NCBI GenBank assembly: GCA_000181795.3 | Contig: CM012954.1 | Span: 8,339,475 to 8,403,474, forward strand | From: Trichinella spiralis | Taxonomy: Eukaryota; Nematoda; Enoplea; Trichinellida; Trichinellidae | Reading direction: 5' to 3' | DNA length: 64,000 nt | Shown: positions 11,681 to 23,613 of the stretch, piece by piece | How positions within the stretch are numbered: position 1 is the stretch's first letter | Layout of the letters: each line of letters opens with the position of its first letter | Made by a program: the position numbers and the translations under genes | Notes under the pieces: model-generated | Databases searched by the model: none | What the model saw: the letters and a program-made list of their open reading frames with translations, nothing else | Told to the model about the DNA's origin: nothing

Positions 11681-13944
11681 AAGAACTGATTGCATCAACA
11701 ATGAATAAATAAATGATAAAATTTTTCAAATAACAAAAAAATATCCGACATTTAAATTGAAAATTATTGCAAATATCTGTGACAAGCTAATATGATATGT
11801 TAAGCTGTTTTGAAATGGACAATAAAAGATTCTTCATTTGTTCACTCGAATGTTGTTATAATTATTAAATTTAAAAAAAAACTTCAACAAGCAAATCTGC
11901 CAAAACTAACCCCTCCCCCACCAAACAAATTTCGAAATAAGAATATCTCATTTACAAGAAATTATGCAAATTTTTCAATTATCACCATTTGATAGCATAC
12001 CTATGGTTCGTGGTGGTCTTTACATAAAATATAAAGAGAGAAAAGACAGAGTGTGTAAACAAGGAGAATAAAGCTGAGCAAGTAAAACAATTCGAGCAAT
12101 GAAATTTGATTTATTAATGCTATCAAAATAAGAAGAAGAAGAAGCTCGAGTGTTGATTGACGACCGGATCGCTTATATGAAAAGTTGTCAAAATAAAAAG
12201 GCAAAGTGAAAAAATGTTGCACGATAATATTCAAAGCATTCTTCTAGAGCAAACAATTTCAAAAATGCACCCAATAAATAAAACATCACAAATGAATATT
12301 CATCAATTCATAATTCGTCAAAAAAAATTTCAATTTTTTCTATATTCTATTATTAATTTTTTTTCTTTTACAGTCAAATATTTGATGGTGAAATTGATCA
12401 GTGTTGTTTCGTTTTTCTGATTTGACAATATTCAAGTTGTAAAGCATCAATAAAAATTAATTAATTTTGTCAACATCAACATGTTCTGTCAAAAAAGCAC
12501 GCTGAAAGTATTAATAATCATTTCCAATAATCAATTTGCCAAATTTGATCGAAACTCTTCTCCTTTTATACACTTTGATTCAAGAAAAGGGAATAATTGG
12601 GAAAATTTGAAAAAGCATTCGTCAAATTTACAACCACGTCAATCCCGCCTATATCAAAAATTCAACTACTAAAAAAAACATTGAAAATAATTATTCTCAA
12701 CTATTTTTGATAAGATCTCAACTAAAGTAGTGTTCAATGTAAATAATGCTGTGGAAAAAAAAAGAAGAGAAACAAAAAAATAATGTTAATAGTTATTATA
12801 TAATTTTCAGCACAAATTTTGAAAAGAAAAAATTCAGATCAAGTTCAACAAGTCTTTTTTTTTGCCGTTGAACATTTTTCTATTGACAAAACAATTCACC
12901 CAAATTTAATGAACAAGAATGTTGTATAGTTTCAACACAAAAAAATAAATAATTAGAAAAAAACAACAACAACAACAACATTACATGCCGATGAACATCC
13001 AAGATAAAATTCAAACTGTGCTCAACAACTACGTCAAAGTAACAGGTCGGTTAAATGTCAGCCATCTGCTTACGTACGAATTTATTCTATCACTGCCCCT
13101 TCAATTCAACGAAATCACATACCAATTTGTGAAAATAAATTGAACAATTAAATTCTACACATCTATCCGGTAACGATTTTAAAAAATCATCACAATACAT
13201 AAAAACATCTACAACTTGACCACATCGATCGATAACGACATTTGTTCACATTCACTCCTGTTCAGAAGAATTATACTATTGAAGAAAATTCAAATACTTT
13301 CACAAGAACACGTGTATCATGCAAAAAATTCAACAAAATATAAAAATAGTTTAAAAAATAAAGAAAAAATATCTGAATTAATTGCATGTTTGCTTAACTG
13401 ATTCATTTCAATGGAATTTGAATTTGAAATCAACTTTCCAACTCAACTCAAATAAACCAACTAATCTAGTTGAAAACCAAAAAAAATATTCCAATATCAA
13501 AATTAAAATAAAAATACAACAAACTTACCGATTTTCAATATCAATGCAAGCGAGAACACGATTCAGTTCTTCCATATTCGTTTCTGAAATACCATCATTT
13601 AAAAAAACACTTTCAAAATACGCATAACTTTACATGCGTGCGGTGATGATGTTTTACTGTACTTACAGTATACAAATTTGTCAGTGATATATTATTCAAA
13701 TAACGACGACATTTCAGTATATTTACGTCATCATTTCTGAAAATATTTTTAAAAAAATTATACCGGTTTAAATACTATTCAAAAAGTAGAAATAAAAATG
13801 TGCACACGTGCAACGTTTCATTCCACATTTTCAAAAAATAAAATAAGCTTCAGTTTTTTCATTTTTATATTTCGTTTAATCTTTCGGCAAATTCAAGAAC
13901 AACATATTAAACAACAGATAAAAATGCAACAACGCGGTGAACAG

Positions 13945-14994
13945 TCACAGTTCACTAGCATGCAAATGAGTGGGCATCAATTCTTTAATTCGGCTGACGA
14001 ATTCGGACTTTTCTGTACACGCTTTACAAACTTCTCCCCAATCGTCCAAAATCTTTTTCAACTCTTTCACACGCAATTTGTTCAAATCCACCGTTTTCCA
14101 GTCGATGGATTTATCTTCAAAGCAGAAAATGCTATTAGTAAACATTTTTATAAAATTAAATGAACAAAATTACCATATCTGAGTTCACAAATTTGACTAT
14201 CCTTTTGCTTCAGTCGTTCGCACACCTTTTCCGGAGGCATTGACCAACTTAACGGTTTAACAACTTCATTCATAATATTTGAAGCCGATTCCGGCAACGC
14301 ACCAATGTAATAACACTTAATAAAATCAAAAAATCAAAACTACAGAATTGCTGAATCAAGAAAACACTATTTTATAAAAAATTAAATTTTCAATCACATT
14401 TAAGAAACCTATTAATGAAAATATAGTAGGAAAACGACGCAACGAAACAATATAATCTATTTCAAATTCGTCCATTTAATTTCTCTTATAATTACTAAAT
14501 ATAAATGCAAAAATAAATAACAAAGATTTTTTCTTTCCACCATAATAAAGATTGCAAATTATTTAATATTTTAAAATAAAATTAACATTTCAGATTTATC
14601 CTAATAATAAACATTTTCAAATTTCAATATTATATTCAACATTCTCAAATATAGATAATCATTAAACTACACTACCATGATTGAAATAATTTTGAAGAGT
14701 AAAATATGTGTGTAAAACATAAAAATACTTACAAAACGGTGATCCTTTCCGCCTGTTGATGCACATGTTTTCTTCAAAAATCCTTCCAGCTTTTTGATGT
14801 CCGTCAATGTGTCAGGAGGACATTTTGAAATAAATTTTTCCAAAAATTTAATACAAACTAAAAACCAAAGCTTTAAAATTATTTAAAAAAATTAAAACGA
14901 TTCAATATAATTCACCTTCGCAATCACCTTCCCGAAGAGAATCAGAAGTATTAAATAAAAAAAGCGAAACACTAATTAAGAACCAAAAATTCAT
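13945..14994 (-). CDS. MANF: MANF/CDNF-family neurotrophic ER-stress protein
   Basis: MANF is a small secreted and ER-resident protein that protects cells under ER stress. Four exons (14916-14994, 14733-14857, 14174-14315, 13945-14114) join in frame to 171 residues. Visible features are a hydrophobic signal peptide ([14 protein letters not shown]), the N-terminal saposin-like domain with its spaced cysteines ([37 protein letters not shown]), and the C-terminal SAP-like domain with the CXXC motif CKAC inside [17 protein letters not shown]. The C-terminus ASEL occupies the place of the ER-retention signal (RTDL in human MANF). Spacing and length match the family closely. The gene is divergent from POP7. 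Confidence 0.95.
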
Positions 14995-15832
14995 GATGAC
15001 CATCTAACTAATAACACACCAACCAGGCACTTTAAAAGCATTTCACTGCTAATGCAACGTCATTCTTTTGTAGACAATGTCTTGATTATCAATTATTTTG
15101 TAAAGGTAAATTTTAAAATGAAGTTAAAAAAATGTTTAAAATTTATAAAAATTGATAAATTATGCATATCACTCGATTGCTAATAACATATTACTGGTTC
15201 AGCTAGACGAAGCCAGATTAAAAAAACAAATTTGAAATAAAATCATATTATTAAAAATGTAACAAATATTTGAAAAAACAATTAAATTTTACAAATTTTA
15301 TAAATTTTATGATTCAAATTTTTTTAAATTTTGTCTCCTTTCTGAAACATTTGCTAAAAGCACCATACTGTATGAACTTGCACACAAATTATTACTGTAT
15401 AACATTTAGTAGTTTTGTTGACGCACTTCAAAATCTGGCAAGCTGGTAATAAGTATATAATTATGATTTTCTAAAAAAGCTTTATCTGTATTATTTTAGT
15501 CGGCGCTATTCAATTTCCAGAGCTTACTTTGTGTATTTTTATTACTGATATGCACGTGTACATATATTCATTCGTTTTTCCCAAAATTATTGGATAGTCA
15601 CAAAAAAGGGTTAGTAAAATATTGCTGACTGTCAATTTAAAGTTTAATTCAATTTACGATTTATAGGTTTACTGGTGTTTTTTGGAAGTGCGCGAGAATC
15701 GGTAAAATCACTCTGAAGTGCTCATCATTAACTAATTTGTGAAAAACTTATAGGAGAGCGACTGAGTCCTTACGTATCATTGGGCTGCATAATAATGGCT
15801 ATATTTGCACTTTTACAATAAAAGTACAGGTT
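14995..15832. promoter_or_regulatory. shared upstream region of MANF and POP7, with a short uORF
   Basis: This 840-bp AT-rich interval separates two divergent genes and must carry both promoters. I see no long open frame. A nine-codon upstream frame (ATG at 15795, stop ending at 15821) ends 11 bases before the POP7 start and would lie in its leader if transcription begins upstream. Confidence 0.45.
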
Positions 15833-16289
15833 ATGGAAGGAGAGGTTACTAACAACAATGCAGTGCTTACAGTTAAGCATGTAATTCATCGTCGAAAACC
15901 GCCACGTTTATCAAACCGAAAAAACGACATTTATATCACTGAAAAAACCCACATCAAGGGTGAGATGATGATAATTGTAAATGATCAGTGAATCATGAGT
16001 TTGGTATTTAGCACAAATGAAAATTTGCAAAAAACTTCTGGACAGTGGATACAATGCAGTTTACATACATGCAATGGGAGACGCTATGAATCGAGCTATA
16101 TCTCTGTCATTGCAGCTGAAAAGGCAAGGACGAGGTTCTCTAAACGTTGATGTATGCACATCGTCGGTAAACTTGATTGACGATTTGGAACCTGTAGTAG
16201 ACGACGCGAAAGTGGAAAAGCGTAGCCGAACAACTTCTGCTATTCACATCAAATTGTTTAAATGCGAAGCGGCGGTGGATGATTATTAA
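15833..16289 (+). CDS. POP7: RNase P/MRP subunit POP7 (Rpp20)
   Basis: POP7 is an Alba-fold protein that pairs with Rpp25 on RNase P and RNase MRP RNAs, in pre-tRNA and rRNA processing. Two exons (15833-15959, 16012-16289; 52-base intron) encode 134 residues. Diagnostic stretches are NDIYITEKTHIKAQM, CKKLLDSGYNAVYIHAMGDA, AMNRAISLSLQL and the C-terminal SAIHIKLFK, which follow human RPP20 in order and spacing. FDXR starts 424 bases downstream on the same strand, so the two could be co-transcribed. Confidence 0.92.
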
Positions 16290-16712
16290 TACATTCTTTC
16301 ATCCCTTATATCTGACGATGTAATTTCATGTCTAATTTTGTGATAATACTAATAAACTCTGCATTTATGTAATGGTACAGCGGTTTTCTTATTTAATTTA
16401 ATTAATTTAGCTAAAGTTTAATCAGAGTACCTTCCTACAATACTTCTTCATTATGGTAATGCTCAGAAGATTATGGTCAAAAATGAGAATTTCCCTAAAT
16501 AAAGACTGCGAAAACAAAATTGCAACATTATTACGAACCTACTCATCATATACGATTATAGTAAATTTTCTGTGTTAACAAACCCTCAAAAAAGAACGTT
16601 TCCCGATCTTGAATAGAAAAAAAGCCCAACTTTACAACAGTAAAAGAGAAAAAGAAGAGAATATGAAAAATATTTTTCTATTGATACTGTGCTAATGCGA
16701 CAACGTTGAACA
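16290..16712. other. spacer between POP7 and FDXR
   Basis: AT-rich spacer with AATAAA-type hexamers near 16350-16400 that would suit POP7 polyadenylation. It carries no gene. Confidence 0.5.
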
Positions 16713-18613
16713 ATGACGCGATCATGTTTCATTTTTACCTCAACAATTAAAGCTTGGCCTGTTGTTCGCTTGTTTTCCACTGGTAAATATGCAAAACGGA
16801 TCGCAGTCGTCGGAAGCGGTCCCGCCGGCTTCTACTGTAGCCAAACTCTGCTGAGCGGTGACCAACAATGCTTGGTGGACGTTTTCGAAAAATATCCCGT
16901 TCCGTATGGATTGGTACGCTATGGCATTGCTCCTGATCATCAAGATTTGAAAAGCTGCATCAACGGCTTCGAAAGAACAGTCGCCTCATTCGCCGATCGA
17001 TTTCGTTTCTTCGGAAATGTACACATTGGAAAAGAGCTGCTGATTGCAGAATTGCTTCATGTATGTTATTTTCTCGGCGGTAACTTTTCATAATACATTC
17101 TGTAAAAGTTGAACAAAATCATCTTTACTATACATGATGTGACAAAATTTAAATACTTTCTCGGCGCTGGCCAACTATATTTCCAGCGGTTATTGAATGC
17201 AATCATACATGAGGAGGGGTTTATTTCATTTTTTGAACAAACGCACGCACAAACATTTATAAATGCTTACATGTTTGTACAGAAGTTTTCCATTAATGTC
17301 GCGTGACATCGTCGTTTTATTCGACGGATAAATTAATTTCTCAGTTAATGCTAATTTTAAATTTTTGAAAAATTACAAAACTGAACTGACAATTTGATTG
17401 CTGTATACATACGGTAATTATTGAAAATTAAGTACATACTTACTAGATAGTGAAATGGCGTTTTGTTCAGTATTGATTTTCATGCCGATGGTGGTGTACT
17501 TTTCAGCATTACGACGCTGTAGTGTTAGCTTATGGAGCTTCGGAAGCGAATCCGTTGCCCAAGTTGGACTGTTCAATTGGAAATTGCTTTTCGGCGCGCG
17601 ACTTCGTCGGCTGGTACAACGGTCTACCCGAATGTGGTGGAGTGAATCCAAATTTGCAAAGCGACAACAGCACGGCGGTGGTCATCGGCCACGGTAATGT
17701 CGCTTTGGATATTGTACGTGTATTGCTGAGCAGGGTGGAAAACTTTCAGCATACCGACATAGCTGAGCATGCGCTCGAAGCATTGAACAAAAGCCGATTG
17801 AAAAGAGTGGTGCTGGTCGGTCGTCGAGGTCCGGCCCAAGTATCTTTCACGACCAAAGAGTTGCGTGAGTTGAGTCGTCTTCAGGGAGTGAATACGATTG
17901 TACGCGGTTGTGACTTGGATCCGATTCGACAAGATGCGCATCGGTTCGACCGTCCCAAGCAACGTCTGCTCAAACTGATGTCAGAAATGGTGGACTCTGC
18001 GTCGAGCGTTGATCATGCAGATGAACGCAGCTTGTCGTTGAGATTTCTTCTATCGTTCGACAAAGCAATTGGCGACTCGCATCACAATTTGCAAGCAGTT
18101 CGATTCGTGGAAAATCAGTTGACCACCTCCAGTGGCTACAACTGTGAGAATGCGACAATTCGACCGACCGATCGATTTGAGGAAATCAATGCAAGCTTGC
18201 TTATTTACAGCTGTGGCTATAGAACAGTGAACATCGAGCCGGGTCAGTTTCCTTTTGACGACAAGCTCGGAGGTGTTCTGACTGATGGCCAAGGACGGGT
18301 AATTGGTCGAAGAGGATTGTACGCATGCGGCTGGTGTAGGCAAGGTCCAAACCGCATCCTAGCCCAGACCCAAATTGACGCGAAAAATGTAGCACTGACT
18401 GTAATTGAAGATTTGAAAAAGATACCTGGAAAAAATGGTGACATACAGCAACTGTTGAAAAATCGTTCCGAGAAGTGGATCTCTTGGTCGGAGTGGAAAA
18501 ATTTGGACGAAATTGAACAAAATCGTGGAAAAGCGAATGCCAAACCAAGGCAGAAGGTTGTCAGCTTAGAGGAAATGTTAAAATTAAGTAAATCTCAAAT
18601 CAAAACTGAATAA
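16713..18613 (+). CDS. FDXR: NADPH:adrenodoxin oxidoreductase, mitochondrial
   Basis: This flavoenzyme passes electrons from NADPH to mitochondrial ferredoxin, which serves Fe-S cluster synthesis and P450s. Two exons (16713-17060, 17507-18613; 446-base intron) encode 484 residues, close to the human length. A mitochondrial-type presequence (MTRSCFIFTSTIKAW) is followed by the FAD-binding motif AVVGSGPAGFYCSQTLL, PVPYGLVRYGIAPDHQ, the NADP motif VVIGHGNVALDIVRVLL, VGRRGPAQVSFTTKELREL, and the C-terminal RRGLYACGWCRQGPNR. These are all hallmarks of the family. Exon 2 is long and noticeably GC-richer than its surroundings. CPPED1 begins 142 bases after the stop on the same strand. Confidence 0.96.
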
Positions 18614-18755
18614 ATGAGTAGAAATTTCCAACAATTGTGTATACTGAAAAATATCAAGGATCTCTGAAACCTTTGATTTCATACTTGTACAAATTGTTGT
18701 GCTTATTTTTTTGTATAATGCAAATCATTTTTATTTCTCAATCAACAAACAAGAT

Positions 18756-19707
18756 ATGCAAGAGTGTAAAGGTGAATGGAAAGATTTCACATTTGCCGTG
18801 GTTGCAGATCCACAGCTAGGCTTGCATTCAACAGATTCGTCGAATTTGTCCGAAGGCAAAAAAGAAATGAAAAATGCAATACTGGCGATCAACACACTGA
18901 AGCCGCCACCGGAGTTTGTAGTTTTCTGCGGTGACTTCACCCACGCCGAACCGTATACATCTGCAAAAGCTGTACAAATTCGTGATTTTGAACAAACTGT
19001 GAAACTTCTGCGGACGGATATCAAGCCGATCTACGTCTGCGGCAATCACGACATCGGTGACAAGCCCACTGCACACACGTTGCAATTGTACCGTGAACAA
19101 TTTGGATCGGATTTCTACGCATTCTGGGTAGGAGAGGTGAAATTTTTCGTTTTCAATTCACAATATTTTCTCCCCATCACCGGCATGGATATGCACATCG
19201 ATCAGCAAGCAGTTTGGTTTGAAAACGAAGCTGAACGAACTGACAAGGAGCAACCGACGCATGTGATTGCATTTCAGGTAAAATTATCATCAACTGTTGT
19301 TTTATTTACTTCAACTGAATTCATCATCATCAGAATCATTGCTACATGTACATATTAAATGTCAATTTGGAATTAAAATTTAAATTCATTTACATCTCAT
19401 TTCATTTCAGCATATTCCACCATTTATCAATGACCCGAAAGAAGAGCCAATGTTCATATCCCGTTGCTGGCCAATGGCATTTAACATACCATATGAGAAT
19501 AAAAGAAAGCAATTTCTAGAATGGATACGCCAGCTTAAAGTGAAAAAGCTGTTCTGTGGTCATTATCATCGTAATACAGTTGGTCAGGGTGAGGATGGTC
19601 TAGAAGTTATAATTACAGAAAATACTGCCGAAAGAAGCGGCTTTCGGCTGGTTCGTGTTTATAAAGATCGTATAGAGCATGAATTCATTGCCAGAAATTC
19701 TATTTAA
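18756..19707 (+). CDS. CPPED1: CPPED1-like calcineurin-type metallophosphoesterase
   Basis: CPPED1 is a Ser/Thr phosphatase of the calcineurin-like superfamily. Two exons (18756-19277, 19411-19707) encode 272 residues. The metal-binding motifs are present in order: FAVVADPQLGL (D-x-Q form typical of CPPED1), VFCGDFTHAEP, VCGNHDIGDKPTA, IAFQHIPPF and the CGHYHRNTVGQ block. I chose the ATG at 18756 because the sequence before it (an in-frame extension to 18699) is hydrophobic, AT-rich and without counterpart in the family. The start lies only 142 bases after the FDXR stop. The gene converges on APH-1, with 162 bases between stops. Confidence 0.93.
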
Positions 19708-19869
19708 TTCAGCAAAGCAAGGAAATCTTCAATGAATACGTGAATGGAAAAAGAGAAAGAAAAGAAACAGATCGATTTGTTTGGAAGGATTATTATTTTT
19801 TTTTCTTTGGAAACTTTTGGTTTTTCCTTTTCCTCTGGCATACTGTATTTTTAAACATTAAAATACTGT

Positions 19870-21407
19870 TTAAAATCGCTGATCCACATTTGGTGTATTT
19901 TGAGCTCGCAGGCGAGGATCAAAAATGCAACGAATGAACAAGCATGCATTTTTCACGTTACCTCCTGAGACTGCAAATGCGAGACCGGAGAACAAAAGCA
20001 ACGATCCATACAAACAACTCAAACTCGCCGCCCACACGTTGCTACGATTGTAAAAGCTCTAATAAACGGTGTTAAATTAGAAATGAGCGACAATTTCTGA
20101 AAAAAAACCCAATGCACTCACTATGCCGGCGACGAGAAAGTGATCTGCAATGGCAAACATGGCTAACCATGTCGCTTTCTTATCGCAAGCGTGAAAAATT
20201 ATCACATTCCACATGACATGAAGCAGAATCAATGCTGCAACTGAGATTGCTAAAAGGTAAACAATTAATCTGCTTAAACAATCAATTATTTCAACAATTC
20301 TTACAAGAGATGAGAAAGAAATGATAAGAGCCATGCATGTCGTTAAATTTCAAAGCAGACGGCAAGCCAACTGTACCCGGACCGGAACTGTCCGCTAAAC
20401 CATTCACGAGGGCAATTACACCGGCCATTGAACCAAAACCCATTCCAATTACTAAAATCAAAAAACAACATTAATTAATAACAGAGCAATGAATGACACT
20501 GTTCACATATATATTAAATTATTGAAATTGAAACACACTATACTGAAAACTTACCGAATGAAATCATGTGGTTAGCATGCTTCAACGGATGTACTCCTTC
20601 GACGCTGTCATTTCCTTCAGTCACTACATCTAAGCCAGCTTGGGCCCGTCTGAGAGAAAATTATCATATTTAAACTTGAAAATTAAAACATATGAAAAAA
20701 AGTCTTACCTAATTAGTTTGTAATATAAGTAACGAATAACTTCTTGTAAGAAGACAAACAAGAAAACGGTAAAGCACAAAATTCCATCAAAGTGTGGAAG
20801 AATAAACCAAATGATGGCAGCAAGAAGAATAGATATCATGTAGAAGAAAGCCCTAAACAATACAAACTGAACCTCAAAAAAATGGGATAAAATTTAGAAA
20901 AACTCTTCGAAAAATAATGTTTAAATTTTCATCCATGCAGAAATTACATAAACAGCTAAACTCTAAATACGACACACAGAGCTCGTAAAAATGAATTGCC
21001 CAATCAATGACAGTAAACCAGAGATTATTGGAATGAGTTAATAACATTCTTCAATTTAATTAAAAATTTGAATTAAAACTATCGTACCATCAGAAGTTGA
21101 ACAATTTTAAAATTTCACTTATCCAAACCTTCACATCTGTCATGTTAGAAAGCTACCAAACTGTAAAAGTGAATCATTTAAAAGTTCATTTTAAATAAGA
21201 ATCTACAATTTCAACGTCTGAATAATATAACCCATTCACACCCTTTTTAAATTACTACAGTTTCAAACAAATTCATAAAATATCATTCACTCACGCTCCG
21301 ACGAAGAGTATTATTCGCATAGGATCGTGCATGATCACGCAGAGAAAAATGGCAAGTGGCGTGCCAAACGCAATTAAAAAATATCCTGTGAATTCTTGAA
21401 ATCCCAT
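19870..21407 (-). CDS. aph-1: gamma-secretase subunit Aph-1
   Basis: Aph-1 is a seven-pass membrane scaffold of the gamma-secretase complex, which cleaves Notch and other type I proteins. Six exons (21295-21407, 20709-20852, 20555-20649, 20305-20451, 20122-20249, 19870-20058) join in frame to 271 residues. Key landmarks are VFLQEVIRYLYYKLIRRAQAGL, the TM4 glycine motif in IGMGFGSMAGVIALVNGLAD, GPGTVGLPS, and the two conserved histidines in LILLHVMWNVIIFHACD and ADHFLVAGI. It ends after a seventh hydrophobic stretch and a short basic tail, as expected. The carnitine carrier gene lies 760 bases upstream on the same strand. Confidence 0.94.
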
Positions 21408-22168
21408 AGTTGAAACGTGTACTCGGACGGAATGCTTCTCAAGGCGATTATTAATATAATCCTAAAAAGAATATACATATTGATTATCTTTGTAAGCGTA
21501 GAAAGCCGAAGTAAGAGCTATCAGTGACTTTTTACCACAAACACAGATTTTACATAAAAAGTAAAAAGCTAAAAAGAAAGCAACAATAACATTCAACAGT
21601 TTTCGTTCAAATAAAGCTACAGTAAGATACAAAATAATTTACCGTATCACAACTGAACTTAATGATCATTTATCTCCTGACAACGTACGCAAATTTATGA
21701 TACACATTAAAATGTCATGATTCTCAAATGACATAAATAAAATCAACTTTAAAAAAATATTTGATGACAAATAATTTAAAATCAGTTTCAATAGAAAGTT
21801 ATTCATGTAAAAGGAAAAAACATTGCAAACTCTTGTAAAAAAACGTATTTATTTTGTTTCCTTTGTAAGAACTTGAAAGACTTTTTAAAAGCAATATAAA
21901 CACCACTATTTGTCTTTAATTTTCAAATTATAAACAGCCAAATCATGATAGATAATTACCCACAAATCATAAAGATGCGTTGTAAGGCATAATAAAAAAA
22001 TCAATCTTCAATTGGTCAGAGAAAAAAGTAGATACTATATGATCAACAACTGAAATTAAATTAATCAAATCCATCATCCATGCATGAACAAAAACACTGA
22101 TAAGTGAAAAACTAACGATCATCATCCATCCGCTTGCAACTCTTGCAACCTTTACTTGGTGTAAGAAT
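21408..22168. other. spacer between APH-1 and the carnitine carrier
   Basis: AT-rich, with no supported exon on either strand. It must hold the APH-1 5' end and the 3' UTR of the carrier gene. Confidence 0.5.
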
Positions 22169-23414
22169 CTACAACCCCATCTTTATCAAACCTTTCATTG
22201 CAATCTCATATCCCAAAAAACAAGCCTGAAAAATGTAAATTGTGAAATGAAGCTCAAATGATAATTATAATAAATCTTCAACCGCATTAGCAGGAAAGGC
22301 GCGCAGCATCACAGGGGTAAAGCCTCTGTACAAGGCCAATGGTCCTTCTTCTCGAATCAGTTGCCGTGCCACATCACGCATTCCATTAGGATACATGCCA
22401 GAGGGTGCTGATAAATATTAAAATACAAATAAAAGTTTTCATTCAAAAAATATATACCAATCTGTAAACGTGATTTCAGAACATCCTGTGGCAATGCTAC
22501 TGCCCAATTAGCCAGACCTGCTACACCACCGGCTAACAATGTCTTCGAAACGCTTAGTTCACCTGTATCACTTTGAACGATGAAAATGTAGCTTTTCACC
22601 AATTGTTAGCAGTGATTATTTTTCTCATTATTTTAACTTCACGAAAACCTACTCAGAACTTTTCATGGATCTCATCAGAAATTCATACGTTGCCAAATAC
22701 GCTCCACTTGCTGGCACATCTACAACAATAAAATGGTATCATTTAAATTGGAACAGTGTGGTCAATTTGAAGAAAAAAGACAACCATTCACCTCGAAGCA
22801 GAGTAGCCACTGTTCCGCGATAAATACTACGAATACCACCTTCTTTGTAAAGTTTCTTGAACACGTCCACAGGACCGGTATACTTCGCCTCTGAACCCTG
22901 ATGCTGATGCTGTACTTGAAGTAGGCATTTGATCCTCTCGCCCGGGGCCACAATCAAAGTTGTCATCATACCTGACAAAGCTCCAGCATTAAATGTTTTA
23001 AGTATACTGAAAAAAAAGATAAACTAATTGAAATTTCCAATTTTAAGATCAATTTTAACATCTGAAACCATACGAAAGCTGCTCGTCAGCATTGGTCTGC
23101 TGCAACCGTTTGCCAATGCTGCAGCCGAAGAAGTACAACGCAAACAGCGGAGCCACACCGACTACTGGAGCTGCCATGCCTTTGTACAACGCCAGTACAC
23201 CTTCTTCAACGACCGTCTTCTTCAGACAAGACAATGTACTTGTTCCACCGGTAGCCGCTGATGCTGTCTGCAGACGAACTTTGATCGTATCAAATGGATG
23301 ACCAGTGACAACGCAACAAACGCCCCCAATACCACCGGCTAAGAAATTTCTCAGTGGATCCGTATCTTGACGTGGTTTCACCAAATCGATCGATTTCGAA
23401 TCATTTTCCACCAT
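22169..23414 (-). CDS. SLC25A20: mitochondrial carnitine/acylcarnitine carrier
   Basis: This inner-membrane antiporter imports acylcarnitines for beta-oxidation in exchange for carnitine. About six exons cover the gene (first coding exon from 23414, last ending at the stop at 22169). The three mitochondrial-carrier repeats show as [24 protein letters not shown] and [12 protein letters not shown]. Further matches to SLC25A20 are [61 protein letters not shown] and [15 protein letters not shown]. The first intron uses a GTATGG donor inside an apparent open frame, and the frame of the second exon requires it. The ZGPAT stop lies 199 bases upstream on the same strand. Confidence 0.94.
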
Positions 23415-23613
23415 ATTTATCTGTATACAATTCGCCGAACAAAAGAAAAACAAAACTGAAATGTTTATTATTCACTGCATCCTTTCTTTTGCAGAATATT
23501 TTCAAATGGACACTAATCCACTAATATGCAATCGGCAAAATATGAAATGTTTCAAAAAACAGCAAAAATTATTTACTACCATCTGTTGATGTTTTAAACA
23601 TACAGCAGAAAAA

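Larger units (their letters stand above)
10125..13944. other. long AT-rich intergenic region
   Basis: This region lies between the tolloid start and the MANF stop. An ATG/CAT triplet run (about 10124-10143) sits just upstream of the tolloid start codon and would be in its 5' UTR. Other simple tracts are AAT/ATT repeats (10600-10760), GAAGAT-type purine repeats (10765-10790), a CA run (11663-11680) and a CAA run (12964-12980). I see no supported exon, and short open frames near 11810-13627 are AT-rich and featureless. The tolloid promoter and the 3' end of MANF must lie here. Confidence 0.6.

Noticed and set aside
17109-17306. Open frame in the FDXR intron
   Set aside because: The flanking exons join in phase (ELL-H-HYDAVVLAYG) exactly as in other FDXR proteins, so it is intronic.
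18050-18548. Long minus-strand frames antisense to FDXR
   Set aside because: Shadow frames opposite a well-supported GC-rich exon.
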